From positions 1-64,000 of the forward strand of contig JAFMDF010000016.1 of assembly GCA_017857395.1 (NCBI GenBank): DNA of 64,000 nt, written 5' to 3'. The translations under genes were made by a program, and so were the position numbers. The notes under the pieces were generated by a model that saw only the letters and a program-made list of their open reading frames with translations, had not been told where the DNA came from and searched no databases. How positions within the stretch are numbered: the stretch's first letter is position 1; each line of letters opens with the position of its first letter. This DNA is from Bacteroidota bacterium. GTDB lineage: Bacteria; Bacteroidota; Bacteroidia; Chitinophagales; Saprospiraceae. Below, in pieces: positions 1 through 6,002 of the stretch.

Positions 1-11
1 ATGTATTTATG

Positions 12-590
12 TCAAAGAACTATGCTTTTTAAAAAGATGTGGGGTGTCGTTAGATGAATAGCTACGTCAAAAGTGGAAGACCATAATTTTAAATAGTTCA
101 TAGCATCCAAATCTCCGAATCCAAAATTAGTAGGATAAACGATGTTATTGATACCTTTAAATTTAGCAGATGATGGAATCGCTAAGACAGGGCATTTTGC
201 TTTGTTCAAAATATCCTTGCTAGTGGTACCAAAAATCGTTTCTAAAGTATTTACCTGACTAGTCATTCCCATAACTATCAAATCTACCTCTTCTTCAGCT
301 GCCACTTCTAAGATAACCTTATTAGGATAGCCAATTTTTGCCACATAATCCATTTCGATTTGTGTTCGGTGTTCTTCTGGAAGATGCGTTTGCACGAATT
401 TTATCATATTCTCCATCACTCTATTCTTTCGGCTCTCCAACAGCTCATCTGAGGTTAAATCATATTCAGGTTTACCATAGGCATGTAATAGAATGATAGA
501 AGCTTTAAAAACGTACGCTAATTCTACCGCATATTTGAAGACTTCTGGAGCATGATTAGCAAATTCCGTAGGAAAAAGTATTTTTTTCAT
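12..590 (-). CDS. Universal stress protein (UspA family), second domain cut short
   Basis: Cytoplasmic universal stress protein. Residues 1-140 form a Usp fold: an N-terminal beta strand (MKKILFPTEF), the acidic strand VDLIVMGMTS and the nucleotide-site tail GTTSKDIL followed by CPVLAIPSS. A second Usp-like domain begins near residue 147 (NNIVYPTNFGFGDLDAMNYL) but the frame stops after about 45 residues. Bacteroidota tandem Usp proteins are usually about 270-290 aa, so this 192-aa copy is short. The last residues (TTPHIFLKSIVL) do not look like a Usp strand, so a frameshift or natural truncation near the window edge is possible. It is transcribed leftwards from the direct-repeat promoter at 644-677, back to back with the small RNA promoter at 720-753. 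Family is sure; role in stress is family knowledge. Confidence 0.85.
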   Translation of the reverse strand: MKKILFPTEFANHAPEVFKYAVELAYVFKASIILLHAYGKPEYDLTSDELLESRKNRVMENMIKFVQTHLPEEHRTQIEMDYVAKIGYPNKVILEVAAEEEVDLIVMGMTSQVNTLETIFGTTSKDILNKAKCPVLAIPSSAKFKGINNIVYPTNFGFGDLDAMNYLKLWSSTFDVAIHLTTPHIFLKSIVL

Positions 591-643
591 AAGTTCTTAT
601 GATTAAATTGGTCATCTATCTTTTGAAGGCTTTTTAAAAATCA

Positions 644-677
644 CAAATTTAAAACCCAATTCTGTACAAATTCTGAA
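644..677 (-). promoter_or_regulatory. Direct-repeat promoter of the Usp gene
   Basis: Reading the minus strand: TTCAGAAT (677-670), 3 bp, TACAGAAT (666-659), 7 bp, then the -7 box TAAATTTG (651-644). The repeat period is 11 bp. It lies 54 bp before the Usp start codon. It is one of 14 sites of the same layout in the window. Confidence 0.8.
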
Positions 678-719
678 CTATTTTATCATTAAAAAATAAA
701 TTTATATATCGTAAATAAA

Positions 720-753
720 TTCAGTTTTTATTCAGAATCTATCACTAGTTTTG
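720..753 (+). promoter_or_regulatory. Direct-repeat promoter of a small RNA
   Basis: TTCAGTTT (720-727), 3 bp, TTCAGAAT (731-738), 7 bp, then the -7 box TAGTTTTG (746-753). No protein gene follows within the next 105 bp, which end in an intrinsic terminator. Confidence 0.8.
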
Positions 754-757
754 CATC

Positions 758-857
758 GTAAAAAAGAAGGATAAAAAATATAAGGAACTAACTTGGTTCC
801 TAAAAATAACTTCCACACCTTGCCGAGCGATGCCCAATTCCGCTCGGCATTTTTTTT
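758..857 (+). ncRNA. Probable ~100-nt small RNA with intrinsic terminator
   Basis: The promoter at 720-753 predicts a start near 758. A small hairpin (AGGAAC 783-788 with GTTCCT 796-801, 7-nt loop) follows, and the stretch ends at a 9-bp GC-rich terminator with eight T. No convincing start codon and reading frame fits between promoter and terminator. The 5' part (ATCGTAA, GGATAA, then the GAAC/GTTC hairpin with a 7-nt loop) resembles the start of the transcript predicted at 12536, so the two may be related RNAs. The transcript itself is inferred. Confidence 0.6.
821..857 (+). terminator. Intrinsic terminator of the small RNA
   Basis: Stem TGCCGAGCG (821-829) pairs perfectly with CGCTCGGCA (841-849) around an 11-nt loop and is followed by eight T (850-857). 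There is no T-run on the minus side, so it acts on plus-strand transcripts only and does not serve the convergent SET gene. Confidence 0.85.
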
Positions 858-871
858 GGTATCTCTCAAAA

Positions 872-1471
872 TTAAACAACTAGCGACTGTTGAAATTTCA
901 AGCGACTCACAGATTCATAAGGTATTTCTCCTAAACCATAAGCTAGCAGTAGCTCTATTATTTCTGGTTCTATCAGAGATAATAAAGGTTGTTCGACTGT
1001 TGAAAATTGCGGTAAGACTGCCTTTAATTTTTTATCCCACAAAGGAACACAAGTATCAAAATCAGTAGGTCTTAATACACCTCGGCAACTGAGCTTACTA
1101 CAATATAAAGGCATTTCATCTGCAGCATTGAGCAAACCATAATCACAAGTAATTTCTTCTCCTAGGTGAATGTCTCTGACGGCAATATCAAAGCCGAAAC
1201 TGGCGCTCAACGTATTGCTATCACAACAATGATTGACATATTTTGCCAAATCCCAACTGATGATACGAATGCCTCGCTCGTCCATGTAGGAATATTTTTC
1301 AATGATTTGTTGCATCGCCAAATCATGTAGTAGATAATCTTCGGTAAGGACTTCAACGTCCAATACATCTTTGGCATAAATAATCGTTCCTGCAGGAATA
1401 AACTGCGTTGCAAAAACACCGTATCCAATGATGTCGCTAATGTGTTGAAGACGAGTGTGCGGATGAATCAT
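872..1471 (-). CDS. SET-domain protein (putative protein-lysine methyltransferase)
   Basis: The 199-aa protein carries a recognisable SET fold: the N-terminal GYGVFATQFIPAGTII strand (residues 16-31), the pseudoknot motif YVNHCCDSNT (78-87, matching the family NHxCxxN) and GEEITCDYG (104-112, matching GEEL(T)xDY). A short Cys-containing tail (YCSKLSCRGVL) resembles a post-SET segment. Family members transfer methyl groups from S-adenosylmethionine to protein lysines; the bacterial target here is unknown. Promoter 1603-1636 lies about 130 bp upstream and gives a long leader. It is divergent from the phosphatase gene at 1768. The family call is firm; activity is inferred. Confidence 0.85.
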   Translation of the reverse strand: MIHPHTRLQHISDIIGYGVFATQFIPAGTIIYAKDVLDVEVLTEDYLLHDLAMQQIIEKYSYMDERGIRIISWDLAKYVNHCCDSNTLSASFGFDIAVRDIHLGEEITCDYGLLNAADEMPLYCSKLSCRGVLRPTDFDTCVPLWDKKLKAVLPQFSTVEQPLLSLIEPEIIELLLAYGLGEIPYESVSRLKFQQSLVV

Positions 1472-1602
1472 GTTTTAATTTTTTAGTCATCAAAAAAAGA
1501 TGGATACCCCTCAATGGAGCATCCAGAATATTTGCTTAGAAATTACATAGGTTTGCCACTTTGATTGCTAGATTATACCTATGCACCTTATAATTAATCA
1601 GA

Positions 1603-1636
1603 CAAAATTGATAACTAATTCTGAATAAATATTGAA
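1603..1636 (-). promoter_or_regulatory. Direct-repeat promoter of the SET gene
   Basis: Minus strand: TTCAATAT (1636-1629), 3 bp, TTCAGAAT (1625-1618), 7 bp, then CAATTTTG (1610-1603), a weak -7 box that keeps TTTG at the standard distance. It is back to back with the site at 1680-1712, 43 bp apart. Confidence 0.65.
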
Positions 1637-1679
1637 TAAAATGACCGTATAAATATTTTTTTTTTCAAAAGCTGCTTTC

Positions 1680-1712
1680 TTCAGAATTTCTTCAGAATAA
1701 TCTTACTATTTG
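1680..1712 (+). promoter_or_regulatory. Direct-repeat promoter of LMW phosphatase copy 1
   Basis: Two perfect copies of TTCAGAAT (1680-1687 and 1691-1698) are followed by TACTATTTG (1704-1712), a -7 box with one extra base between TA and TTTG. It lies 55 bp upstream of the ATG at 1768. Confidence 0.75.
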
Positions 1713-1767
1713 CAGTCTATTTTTTATCAGAGAAGTCGAATATCACTTACATTTAAACTAGTGAATT

Positions 1768-2295
1768 ATGAAAATTTTATTTGTATGCTTGGGAAATATC
1801 TGTCGCTCCCCTTTAGCAATGGGCACTTTAAACCAACAAGCGCAAAAACTAGGATTGAATTGGCAAATAGACGCTGCTGGTTTGGCGAATAAATACATCG
1901 GTTGTCCCGCCGACTCTAGAGTGATTGAAGTCGCTAATAGACATGGAGTTGATTTATCCTATCATATTGCTAGGAAATTTAAAATAGTTGATTTCGACCA
2001 ATATGACATGATTATTACGATGGATGATGAGTTAGAAAAACGGCTACGTGCTAAAGCTTTAACTTTAGCTCAAACTGATAAGTTATTTCTACTAACTGAT
2101 TTTTTAGAGGGCTTAGCAGAAAATATAGATATGCCTGACCCCTATTTTTGGGACATATCCCTTTTTGAGTCATTATTTGTCAAAATGGAGGAGGCGTGTC
2201 GCTTAATCATAGCAACTTATAATACGCCAAATATATTAGAATTATTTGAACATACTGTAAATATCAATGCATTAGAATTGTCAAAGAGGGCATAA
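1768..2295 (+). CDS. Low-molecular-weight protein tyrosine phosphatase, copy 1
   Basis: A cytoplasmic LMW-PTP/arsenate-reductase-fold protein of 175 aa. The P-loop CLGNICR (C7 to R13, CX5R, followed by S14-P15) starts at the N-terminus as usual, and the general-acid loop DP is at residues 124-125 (MPDPYFWD). The family hydrolyses phosphotyrosine through a cysteinyl-phosphate. At 175 aa it is slightly longer than typical 150-160 aa members, with a C-terminal tail ending in ALELSKRA. A close paralogue is at 8257-8784. Each copy sits beside one of two paralogous short proteins (2561-2737 and 7936-8091), so phosphatase and short protein look like a duplicated module. Fold and catalytic residues are seen; the substrate is unknown. 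Confidence 0.92.
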   Translation: MKILFVCLGNICRSPLAMGTLNQQAQKLGLNWQIDAAGLANKYIGCPADSRVIEVANRHGVDLSYHIARKFKIVDFDQYDMIITMDDELEKRLRAKALTLAQTDKLFLLTDFLEGLAENIDMPDPYFWDISLFESLFVKMEEACRLIIATYNTPNILELFEHTVNINALELSKRA

Positions 2296-2425
2296 TTTTT
2301 TTTAGAAAAGCGGGAGGAATTAATTACATCAAGACCATATTTAATACAAAGAGAAAGTTCTCCCATTCTTGTATCCGGAGCCTTCTAAACAAAGGCTTTG
2401 GATAGTTTTTCATTCTTTGAAAAAA

Positions 2426-2459
2426 CTCAGAATTTCTTCATAATCAGGGAGTAATTTTG
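2426..2459 (+). promoter_or_regulatory. Direct-repeat promoter of the short protein at 2561
   Basis: CTCAGAAT (2426-2433), 3 bp, TTCATAAT (2437-2444), 7 bp, TAATTTTG (2452-2459). The repeats are less perfect than elsewhere but all spacings are kept. The rest of the 2296-2560 gap holds a weak hairpin (AGCCTT 2379-2384 with AAGGCT 2392-2397) that may end the phosphatase transcript. Confidence 0.7.
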
Positions 2460-2504
2460 TGTTGTAATACTTAATTTTTTTCATTAAATATAAAATAGAT
2501 TAAG

Positions 2505-2542
2505 CCTGCACTTTCCCTACAAGCGTTATAAGAAAGTGCAGG
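2505..2542 (+). other. Leader hairpin before the short protein gene
   Basis: CCTGCACTTTC (2505-2515) pairs perfectly with GAAAGTGCAGG (2532-2542) around a 16-nt loop. It lies between promoter 2426-2459 and the likely start at 2561, so it would be in the 5' leader of that mRNA and could affect its translation or stability. The function is inferred. Confidence 0.55.
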
Positions 2543-2560
2543 CAGGAAAATTAAAGCACT

Positions 2561-2737
2561 TTGAATAGGAAACGGATACAAGCCTACTATCGGTTAATGA
2601 AGTGGAAATGGAATAAAAATAATCCAAACACCCAATTCATCTATGCTGAATATGATGATGACCAGGAAATTGTGGATTTCGACCTTCAGCCGTATCTTGG
2701 ATGGATGGAAGAAGAATTAATGCACCAAAGCATTTAA
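2561..2737 (+). CDS. Short conserved protein, PYLGWME family, copy 1
   Basis: A 58-residue frame from TTG 2561, or 46 residues from ATG 2597. I prefer the TTG start because the extra residues (RKRIQAYYRL) match the N-terminus of the paralogue at 7936 (IKVKAYFRL). Shared features are YxRLMxWKW near the N-terminus, an acidic centre (EYDDDQEIVDFD) and a C-terminal PYLGWMEEE. It has no signal peptide or membrane segment. It has its own direct-repeat promoter, leader hairpin and terminator, and lies just downstream of the phosphatase at 1768. I do not recognise the family. The gene is supported by paralogy, promoter and terminator; the function is unknown. Confidence 0.65.
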   Translation: MNRKRIQAYYRLMKWKWNKNNPNTQFIYAEYDDDQEIVDFDLQPYLGWMEEELMHQSI

Positions 2738-2750
2738 TGAATGCTTTTTT
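2727..2750 (+). terminator. Intrinsic terminator overlapping the stop codon
   Basis: AAAGCATT (2727-2734) pairs with AATGCTTT (2740-2747) around 5 nt, and the T-run continues to 2750. The stop codon TAA (2735-2737) lies in the loop. Confidence 0.65.
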
Positions 2751-2764
2751 AACAAAAAATAACA

Positions 2765-2956
2765 ATGCCAATAACAAGAGTATCTAAGAGAAGGCATCTA
2801 GAAATTGTGGGCACAAGTACTGCCGCTCGATTTGCTAACAAGCCTCCTAATGAGGCACATGATGAACTAACGAATCAATTAGCACTCAAGGTTGGTTCAA
2901 TCGTTCCTATTTACTTAGTTTTCTGGAAAAAATGCCTAGCATTTTTTAATAAATAA
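2765..2956 (+). CDS. Doubtful 63-aa hypothetical protein
   Basis: An ATG-started frame of 63 residues, basic at the N-terminus (PITRVSKRRHLE) and hydrophobic near the end (VGSIVPIYLVFW). I recognise no family. It follows a terminator, has no direct-repeat promoter of its own and has no counterpart beside the paralogous short protein at 7936. It may be a chance frame in the 3' region before the hairpin at 2968-3015. Confidence 0.3.
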   Translation: MPITRVSKRRHLEIVGTSTAARFANKPPNEAHDELTNQLALKVGSIVPIYLVFWKKCLAFFNK

Positions 2957-2967
2957 TCAGAAGTGGT

Positions 2968-3015
2968 AGTCTTTAAGAGATAGCGTTTCTCATTTTTAGC
3001 TATCTCTCAAAGACT
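2968..3015. terminator. Long hairpin between convergent genes (structure class shared with 8144-8194)
   Basis: AGTCTTT-A-AGAGATAGC (2968-2984) pairs with GCTATCTCT-C-AAAGACT (2999-3015): 9 bp, one A/C mismatch, then 7 bp, 14-nt loop. There is no T-run. It sits between the plus-strand genes and the minus-strand kinase gene ending at 3028. The hairpin at 8144-8194 has the same design with the mismatch in the same place. Confidence 0.6.
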
Positions 3016-3027
3016 AGTGCATCAGCA

Positions 3028-3993
3028 TCAAGGAAAAACTAAGATTAACTGATGCAAACCATGTTGATGAAGGTAAGTAATCTTGATGTCATATAAATCA
3101 CAAATCCGTTGGATAATAGATAGCCCCAATCCTAAACTTTCTTCTACGGTCGATTCCCGTTTAAATCTTTTAAAAAGGCTTTCTGGAGCAACTTCCAAAA
3201 CTTCTCCTGAATTAGAAATAGTGACCGTTCTTTCTTTAATTTGAATCCGAATAAAGCCATCTTCCACATTATACCGAATCGCATTTTGAAACAAGTTAGC
3301 GAATAAAATCTCTGCTAAAGTTTCGCTCATTTCTACCGTTAATTCCTCCCCAAAATCTTCTGTTACTTTGATTTCTTGCAAGTTGATTAAATCTTTAAAA
3401 TTACCAAGCATCTCGCTAATGACCCGTTGTATGATTACAGTTTCGACATCAGAATAGCGATTATTTTCAATTTTTGATAATAAAATTAAAGCATGATTCA
3501 ATTTAGCTAAACGGTTAGTATTTTGTAAAATAACGCCTAAAGAGGTGATTTCTTTTTCTTTTAAATGAGGAGAATTGAGTAATATCTCTACATGTCCTTT
3601 TATGATGGCTAAAGGGGTTTGTAATTCGTGAGAGGCATTTTGAGTAAATTGTCTATTTGCTTGATAATTACTACGAATGCGTTCGATTAATTCTAAGATA
3701 CTTTCGTTTAGTTCATTGAATAGTTGATAGGTAGACTTTTCAAAGATGACCTTCTTTGGTTCATCCACATCAAATTCCTCCAAAGTGCCAATAATTTGTA
3801 TTAATTGATTCTGCACGCCTTGGATACGTCGATTGGTAATGATGCGAAAACCGATGCCTAGAATACTTAAAGGAATTAGACTAATTAGGGCAACGGTAAA
3901 AAATTGTTGCGGAAAGAAATAGCGAGCCATGCCTAGCCCTGCAAATATAGCCGTAGCGGTAATGGCGATATAAAATCCATTTATTTTGTTCAA
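3028..3993 (-). CDS. Sensor histidine kinase with minimal sensor region
   Basis: A membrane histidine kinase of 321 aa. Two membrane helices (about residues 7-23 and 32-50) are joined by only some eight residues (ARYFFPQQ), so there is no periplasmic sensor domain. This resembles intramembrane-sensing kinases. HisKA has the phospho-acceptor in ASHELQTPLA (H122). The HATPase domain shows an N-box (NLFQNAIRYN) and a G-box (LGLGLSIIQRI). The coding sequence overlaps the upstream response regulator gene by 4 bp, so the two are co-translated partners. Its location inside the cluster of direct-repeat promoters makes the pair the obvious candidate controller; that link is inference. No direct-repeat site lies upstream of this operon. 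Confidence 0.92.
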   Translation of the reverse strand: MNKINGFYIAITATAIFAGLGMARYFFPQQFFTVALISLIPLSILGIGFRIITNRRIQGVQNQLIQIIGTLEEFDVDEPKKVIFEKSTYQLFNELNESILELIERIRSNYQANRQFTQNASHELQTPLAIIKGHVEILLNSPHLKEKEITSLGVILQNTNRLAKLNHALILLSKIENNRYSDVETVIIQRVISEMLGNFKDLINLQEIKVTEDFGEELTVEMSETLAEILFANLFQNAIRYNVEDGFIRIQIKERTVTISNSGEVLEVAPESLFKRFKRESTVEESLGLGLSIIQRICDLYDIKITYLHQHGLHQLILVFP

Positions 3994-4667
3994 TTGCTAA
4001 TAAATTTATAGCCTACCCCATAGACGGTTTTTAAGTAATCCCCACAATCGTTTTGCACCAGCTTTTTTCGTAGATTTTTGACATGGGCATAGATGAAATC
4101 ATAGGAAAAGGCATCATCCATATAGTCACCCCAAAGGTATTCAGCAATACTGTCTTTGGTAACAACTCGATTTTTATTTCTAGCCAAATAGACCAAAATA
4201 TCAAATTCCTTTTTAGTGAGTTTTAATGTGGTCTCATTAGCGACTACTGACCGTTTATCTAAATCTATCAGTAAACTTCCAAAGACTAACTCATTGCTCA
4301 TTTGATTGGTCTTCCTCCTCAAAATAGCTTTAATCCGTGCATTTAATTCCGATAGATTAAAAGGCTTGGTTAAATAATCATCTGCTCCTACTTCCAATCC
4401 ATTGATACGGTCATCCAAGGTATTTCTAGCAGAAATAATAATCGTAGCTGTATTGGGCATTTCTTTTCTCAATATATCAATCAATTTCAGTCCATCTCCT
4501 CCAGGTAAATTTAAATCAACAATTGCGCAATCGTATTTATAATTATTGATTTTTTTATAGCCTTCTCTAAAGGTGGTTGCATGTTCACAGACATAGCCCT
4601 CTCGTTTCATGTATCGCAACATTAAATCAAGCAATTCTTGTTCATCTTCTACGATTAATACTTTCAT
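3990..4667 (-). CDS. OmpR/PhoB-family response regulator
   Basis: A DNA-binding response regulator of 225 aa. The receiver domain (1-120) has the acidic pocket VEDE (6-9), phospho-acceptor D51 in IVDLNLPGGDG, and the switch lysine in DDYLTKPF (near residue 100). The C-terminal winged helix (130-225) includes LTKKEFDILVYLARN and the VYGVGYKF wing typical of OmpR/PhoB. Members usually bind as head-to-tail dimers to two direct repeats about 10-11 bp apart, which is the layout of the 14 promoter sites around this gene. It overlaps the kinase gene by ATGA. Binding to those sites is inferred, not shown. Confidence 0.93.
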   Translation of the reverse strand: MKVLIVEDEQELLDLMLRYMKREGYVCEHATTFREGYKKINNYKYDCAIVDLNLPGGDGLKLIDILRKEMPNTATIIISARNTLDDRINGLEVGADDYLTKPFNLSELNARIKAILRRKTNQMSNELVFGSLLIDLDKRSVVANETTLKLTKKEFDILVYLARNKNRVVTKDSIAEYLWGDYMDDAFSYDFIYAHVKNLRKKLVQNDCGDYLKTVYGVGYKFISN

Positions 4668-4714
4668 AAGGTCAAAGATAAAAAATCTCTATTAAGCACT
4701 TTCCTATCTTCCTG

Positions 4715-4754
4715 AAAAAAGATTGCCGAGTAGCTAAAATAGCTAAACTCGGCA
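4715..4754 (-). terminator. Intrinsic terminator downstream of the DksA-like gene
   Basis: On the minus strand, TGCCGAG (4754-4748) and AGCT(A) arms pair with TAGCT/CTCGGCA (down to 4724) with a 2-nt bulge. Six T follow (4720-4715). It separates the DksA-like transcript from the two-component operon, so the latter needs its own promoter in 4668-4714 or reads through. Confidence 0.65.
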
Positions 4755-4904
4755 GAAAAGGTTAAGATATAATTATAGTAAAAAAAATAACGCCAACTCA
4801 TGAAAAGAAAAATATGTCTAATGCATGATGGAGGTGTGGGGCTTAGGTAACTAGTGCCTATTAAGGGCTTACGGAAGTTCCTAAGTCTAATGTTTTATTA
4901 AGTT

Positions 4905-5486
4905 TTAATCTAAATCTTCTTCAGAGAAATTATCTAAATCCAATGCGGTGCCCATACCTAAATCATCCTCCATTTCTATATCTAAGTCGTCTTCGTCTTC
5001 CCAATTTTTAGAGACAGCAGGTTTTATTTCGGGCTTACGGATAATTTTAGAAATGATTTTTGGACCACTAGCAGTAGTCCTGACCTCTGGCTTATAAGCC
5101 TTCTTTATTGGCTTGCGACTATTATCCATTTTTGCCACTAAACTTTTAGTTGTTGTAGGCACCGCCAATAGTCGTCTTTTATCGATTAATTCCCCAGTAA
5201 TGACGCAGATTCCGTAGGATTTGTTATACACACGTTGTAATGCATTTTGTAAATCCATAAGGTGTTTTCTCTGTCTATTAGCCATTACTTCTAACATTTC
5301 AATATCTGAACTATTAGAAGAATCATCCATCCAGTCCCCTTCGTTATCTTTGGATTCGGCTGCATGGGTCAATCGTTCTTCTAAAGAGTTTAGTTGCCTT
5401 TCTGTTTTTTCTATTTTCTTGTCGATATGGGCTTTGAACTCATTCAAATCTACTTCCGAATATCTGTTACTAGTTTGATTGGTCAT
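4905..5486 (-). CDS. TraR/DksA-like regulator with acidic tail
   Basis: A 193-aa protein of the TraR/DksA type. Residues 1-80 form a charged coiled-coil hairpin, with an acidic tip (ESKDNEGDWMDDSSNSSD). Residues 88-118 (YNKSYGICVITGELIDKRRLLAVP) match the globular region of Bacteroidota TraR/DksA proteins. A four-cysteine zinc finger is absent, since only one Cys is visible. Such proteins enter the RNA polymerase secondary channel and alter initiation. The last 60 residues are a basic then very acidic low-complexity tail (ENWEDEDDLDIEMEDD type), longer than in usual members. It is expressed from the direct-repeat promoter 5559-5592. The family call is good; the effect on transcription is inferred. 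Confidence 0.82.
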   Translation of the reverse strand: MTNQTSNRYSEVDLNEFKAHIDKKIEKTERQLNSLEERLTHAAESKDNEGDWMDDSSNSSDIEMLEVMANRQRKHLMDLQNALQRVYNKSYGICVITGELIDKRRLLAVPTTTKSLVAKMDNSRKPIKKAYKPEVRTTASGPKIISKIIRKPEIKPAVSKNWEDEDDLDIEMEDDLGMGTALDLDNFSEEDLD

Positions 5487-5558
5487 TACTTTCTAATTAA
5501 AAAGGTTTTCAAGATTAATAAAAAAACTGTCGATTAAGTTTGATGAGCAATTTTGGTG

Positions 5559-5592
5559 CAAGTTTACTTACCAATTCTGAATAAAATCTGTA
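5559..5592 (-). promoter_or_regulatory. Direct-repeat promoter of the DksA-like gene
   Basis: Minus strand: TACAGATT (5592-5585), 3 bp, TTCAGAAT (5581-5574), 7 bp, TAAACTTG (5566-5559; one mismatch to TAnnTTTG). It is back to back with 5634-5667, 41 bp apart. Confidence 0.72.
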
Positions 5593-5633
5593 AAAAAAGA
5601 TAAATTCAAAAAACTTTTTAAAAATCTTAAAAA

Positions 5634-5667
5634 TTCAGAATTAATTCAGAATTGCCCCTTTTCTTTG
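5634..5667 (+). promoter_or_regulatory. Direct-repeat promoter of the acidic short protein
   Basis: Two perfect TTCAGAAT copies (5634-5641, 5645-5652), 7 bp, then TTTCTTTG (5660-5667; one mismatch in TAnnTTTG). An ATG inside repeat 2 (5652) cannot be the start; the ATG at 5718 fits. Confidence 0.72.
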
Positions 5668-5717
5668 TTCTATTATTTATTTATAACCTCTTAAAAATTT
5701 TAATAATTTTCATTATT

Positions 5718-5915
5718 ATGGAAAGCAAGAAAATCTTCAAAAAGAAAAATGTCAATAATCGAATAGACCAAGAGGAAATTCGAATTCGAGAAAAAAAGAA
5801 ACTAACTAGTAATAAATATGGCAGTAAATATGGTAAAAAATCTATCTACTCTCTGATTGAAGAGGAGGAAGAAGAAGATTTTGATTTATATAAATATACT
5901 GATGAAGAAGAATAG
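5718..5915 (+). CDS. Short, highly charged protein with poly-acidic tail
   Basis: A 65-aa protein from ATG 5718. The upstream in-frame ATG at 5652 lies inside the promoter and would give an artificial hydrophobic leader. The N-terminal half is rich in Lys/Arg (ESKKIFKKKNVNNR, REKKKL), with a tyrosine-rich middle (NKYGSKYGKKSIYSL). The C-terminus is strongly acidic (IEEEEEEDFDLYKYTDEEE). It has no signal peptide or membrane segment. I recognise no family. Promoter and terminator support it as a real single-gene unit, and it shares a divergent promoter region with the DksA-like gene, which also ends in an acidic tail. Confidence 0.6.
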   Translation: MESKKIFKKKNVNNRIDQEEIRIREKKKLTSNKYGSKYGKKSIYSLIEEEEEEDFDLYKYTDEEE

Positions 5916-5937
5916 TAAAAGTTAATGTTGTGAACAG

Positions 5938-5975
5938 AAAATCCCAATTCTTGTAGAAAAGAATTGGGATTTTTC
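5938..5975. terminator. Bidirectional intrinsic terminator
   Basis: ATCCCAATTCTT (5941-5952) pairs perfectly with AAGAATTGGGAT (5959-5970) around a 6-nt loop, flanked by A-rich and T-rich tracts on both sides. It separates the short acidic gene (plus) from the convergent GNAT-nitrilase gene (minus). Confidence 0.85.
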
Positions 5976-6002
5976 AGTTTTATAGGATATTTGCTGTATT
6001 TT

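Noticed and set aside
793-1068. Plus-strand frame of 91 codons after the promoter at 720
   Set aside because: It starts at a non-ATG codon, runs through the terminator 821-857 and lies antisense to the SET gene. The terminator and SET motifs explain the sequence better.
5652-5717. Upstream ATG giving the short acidic protein a hydrophobic leader
   Set aside because: The ATG overlaps the second direct repeat and lies before the -7 box, so it would not be transcribed.
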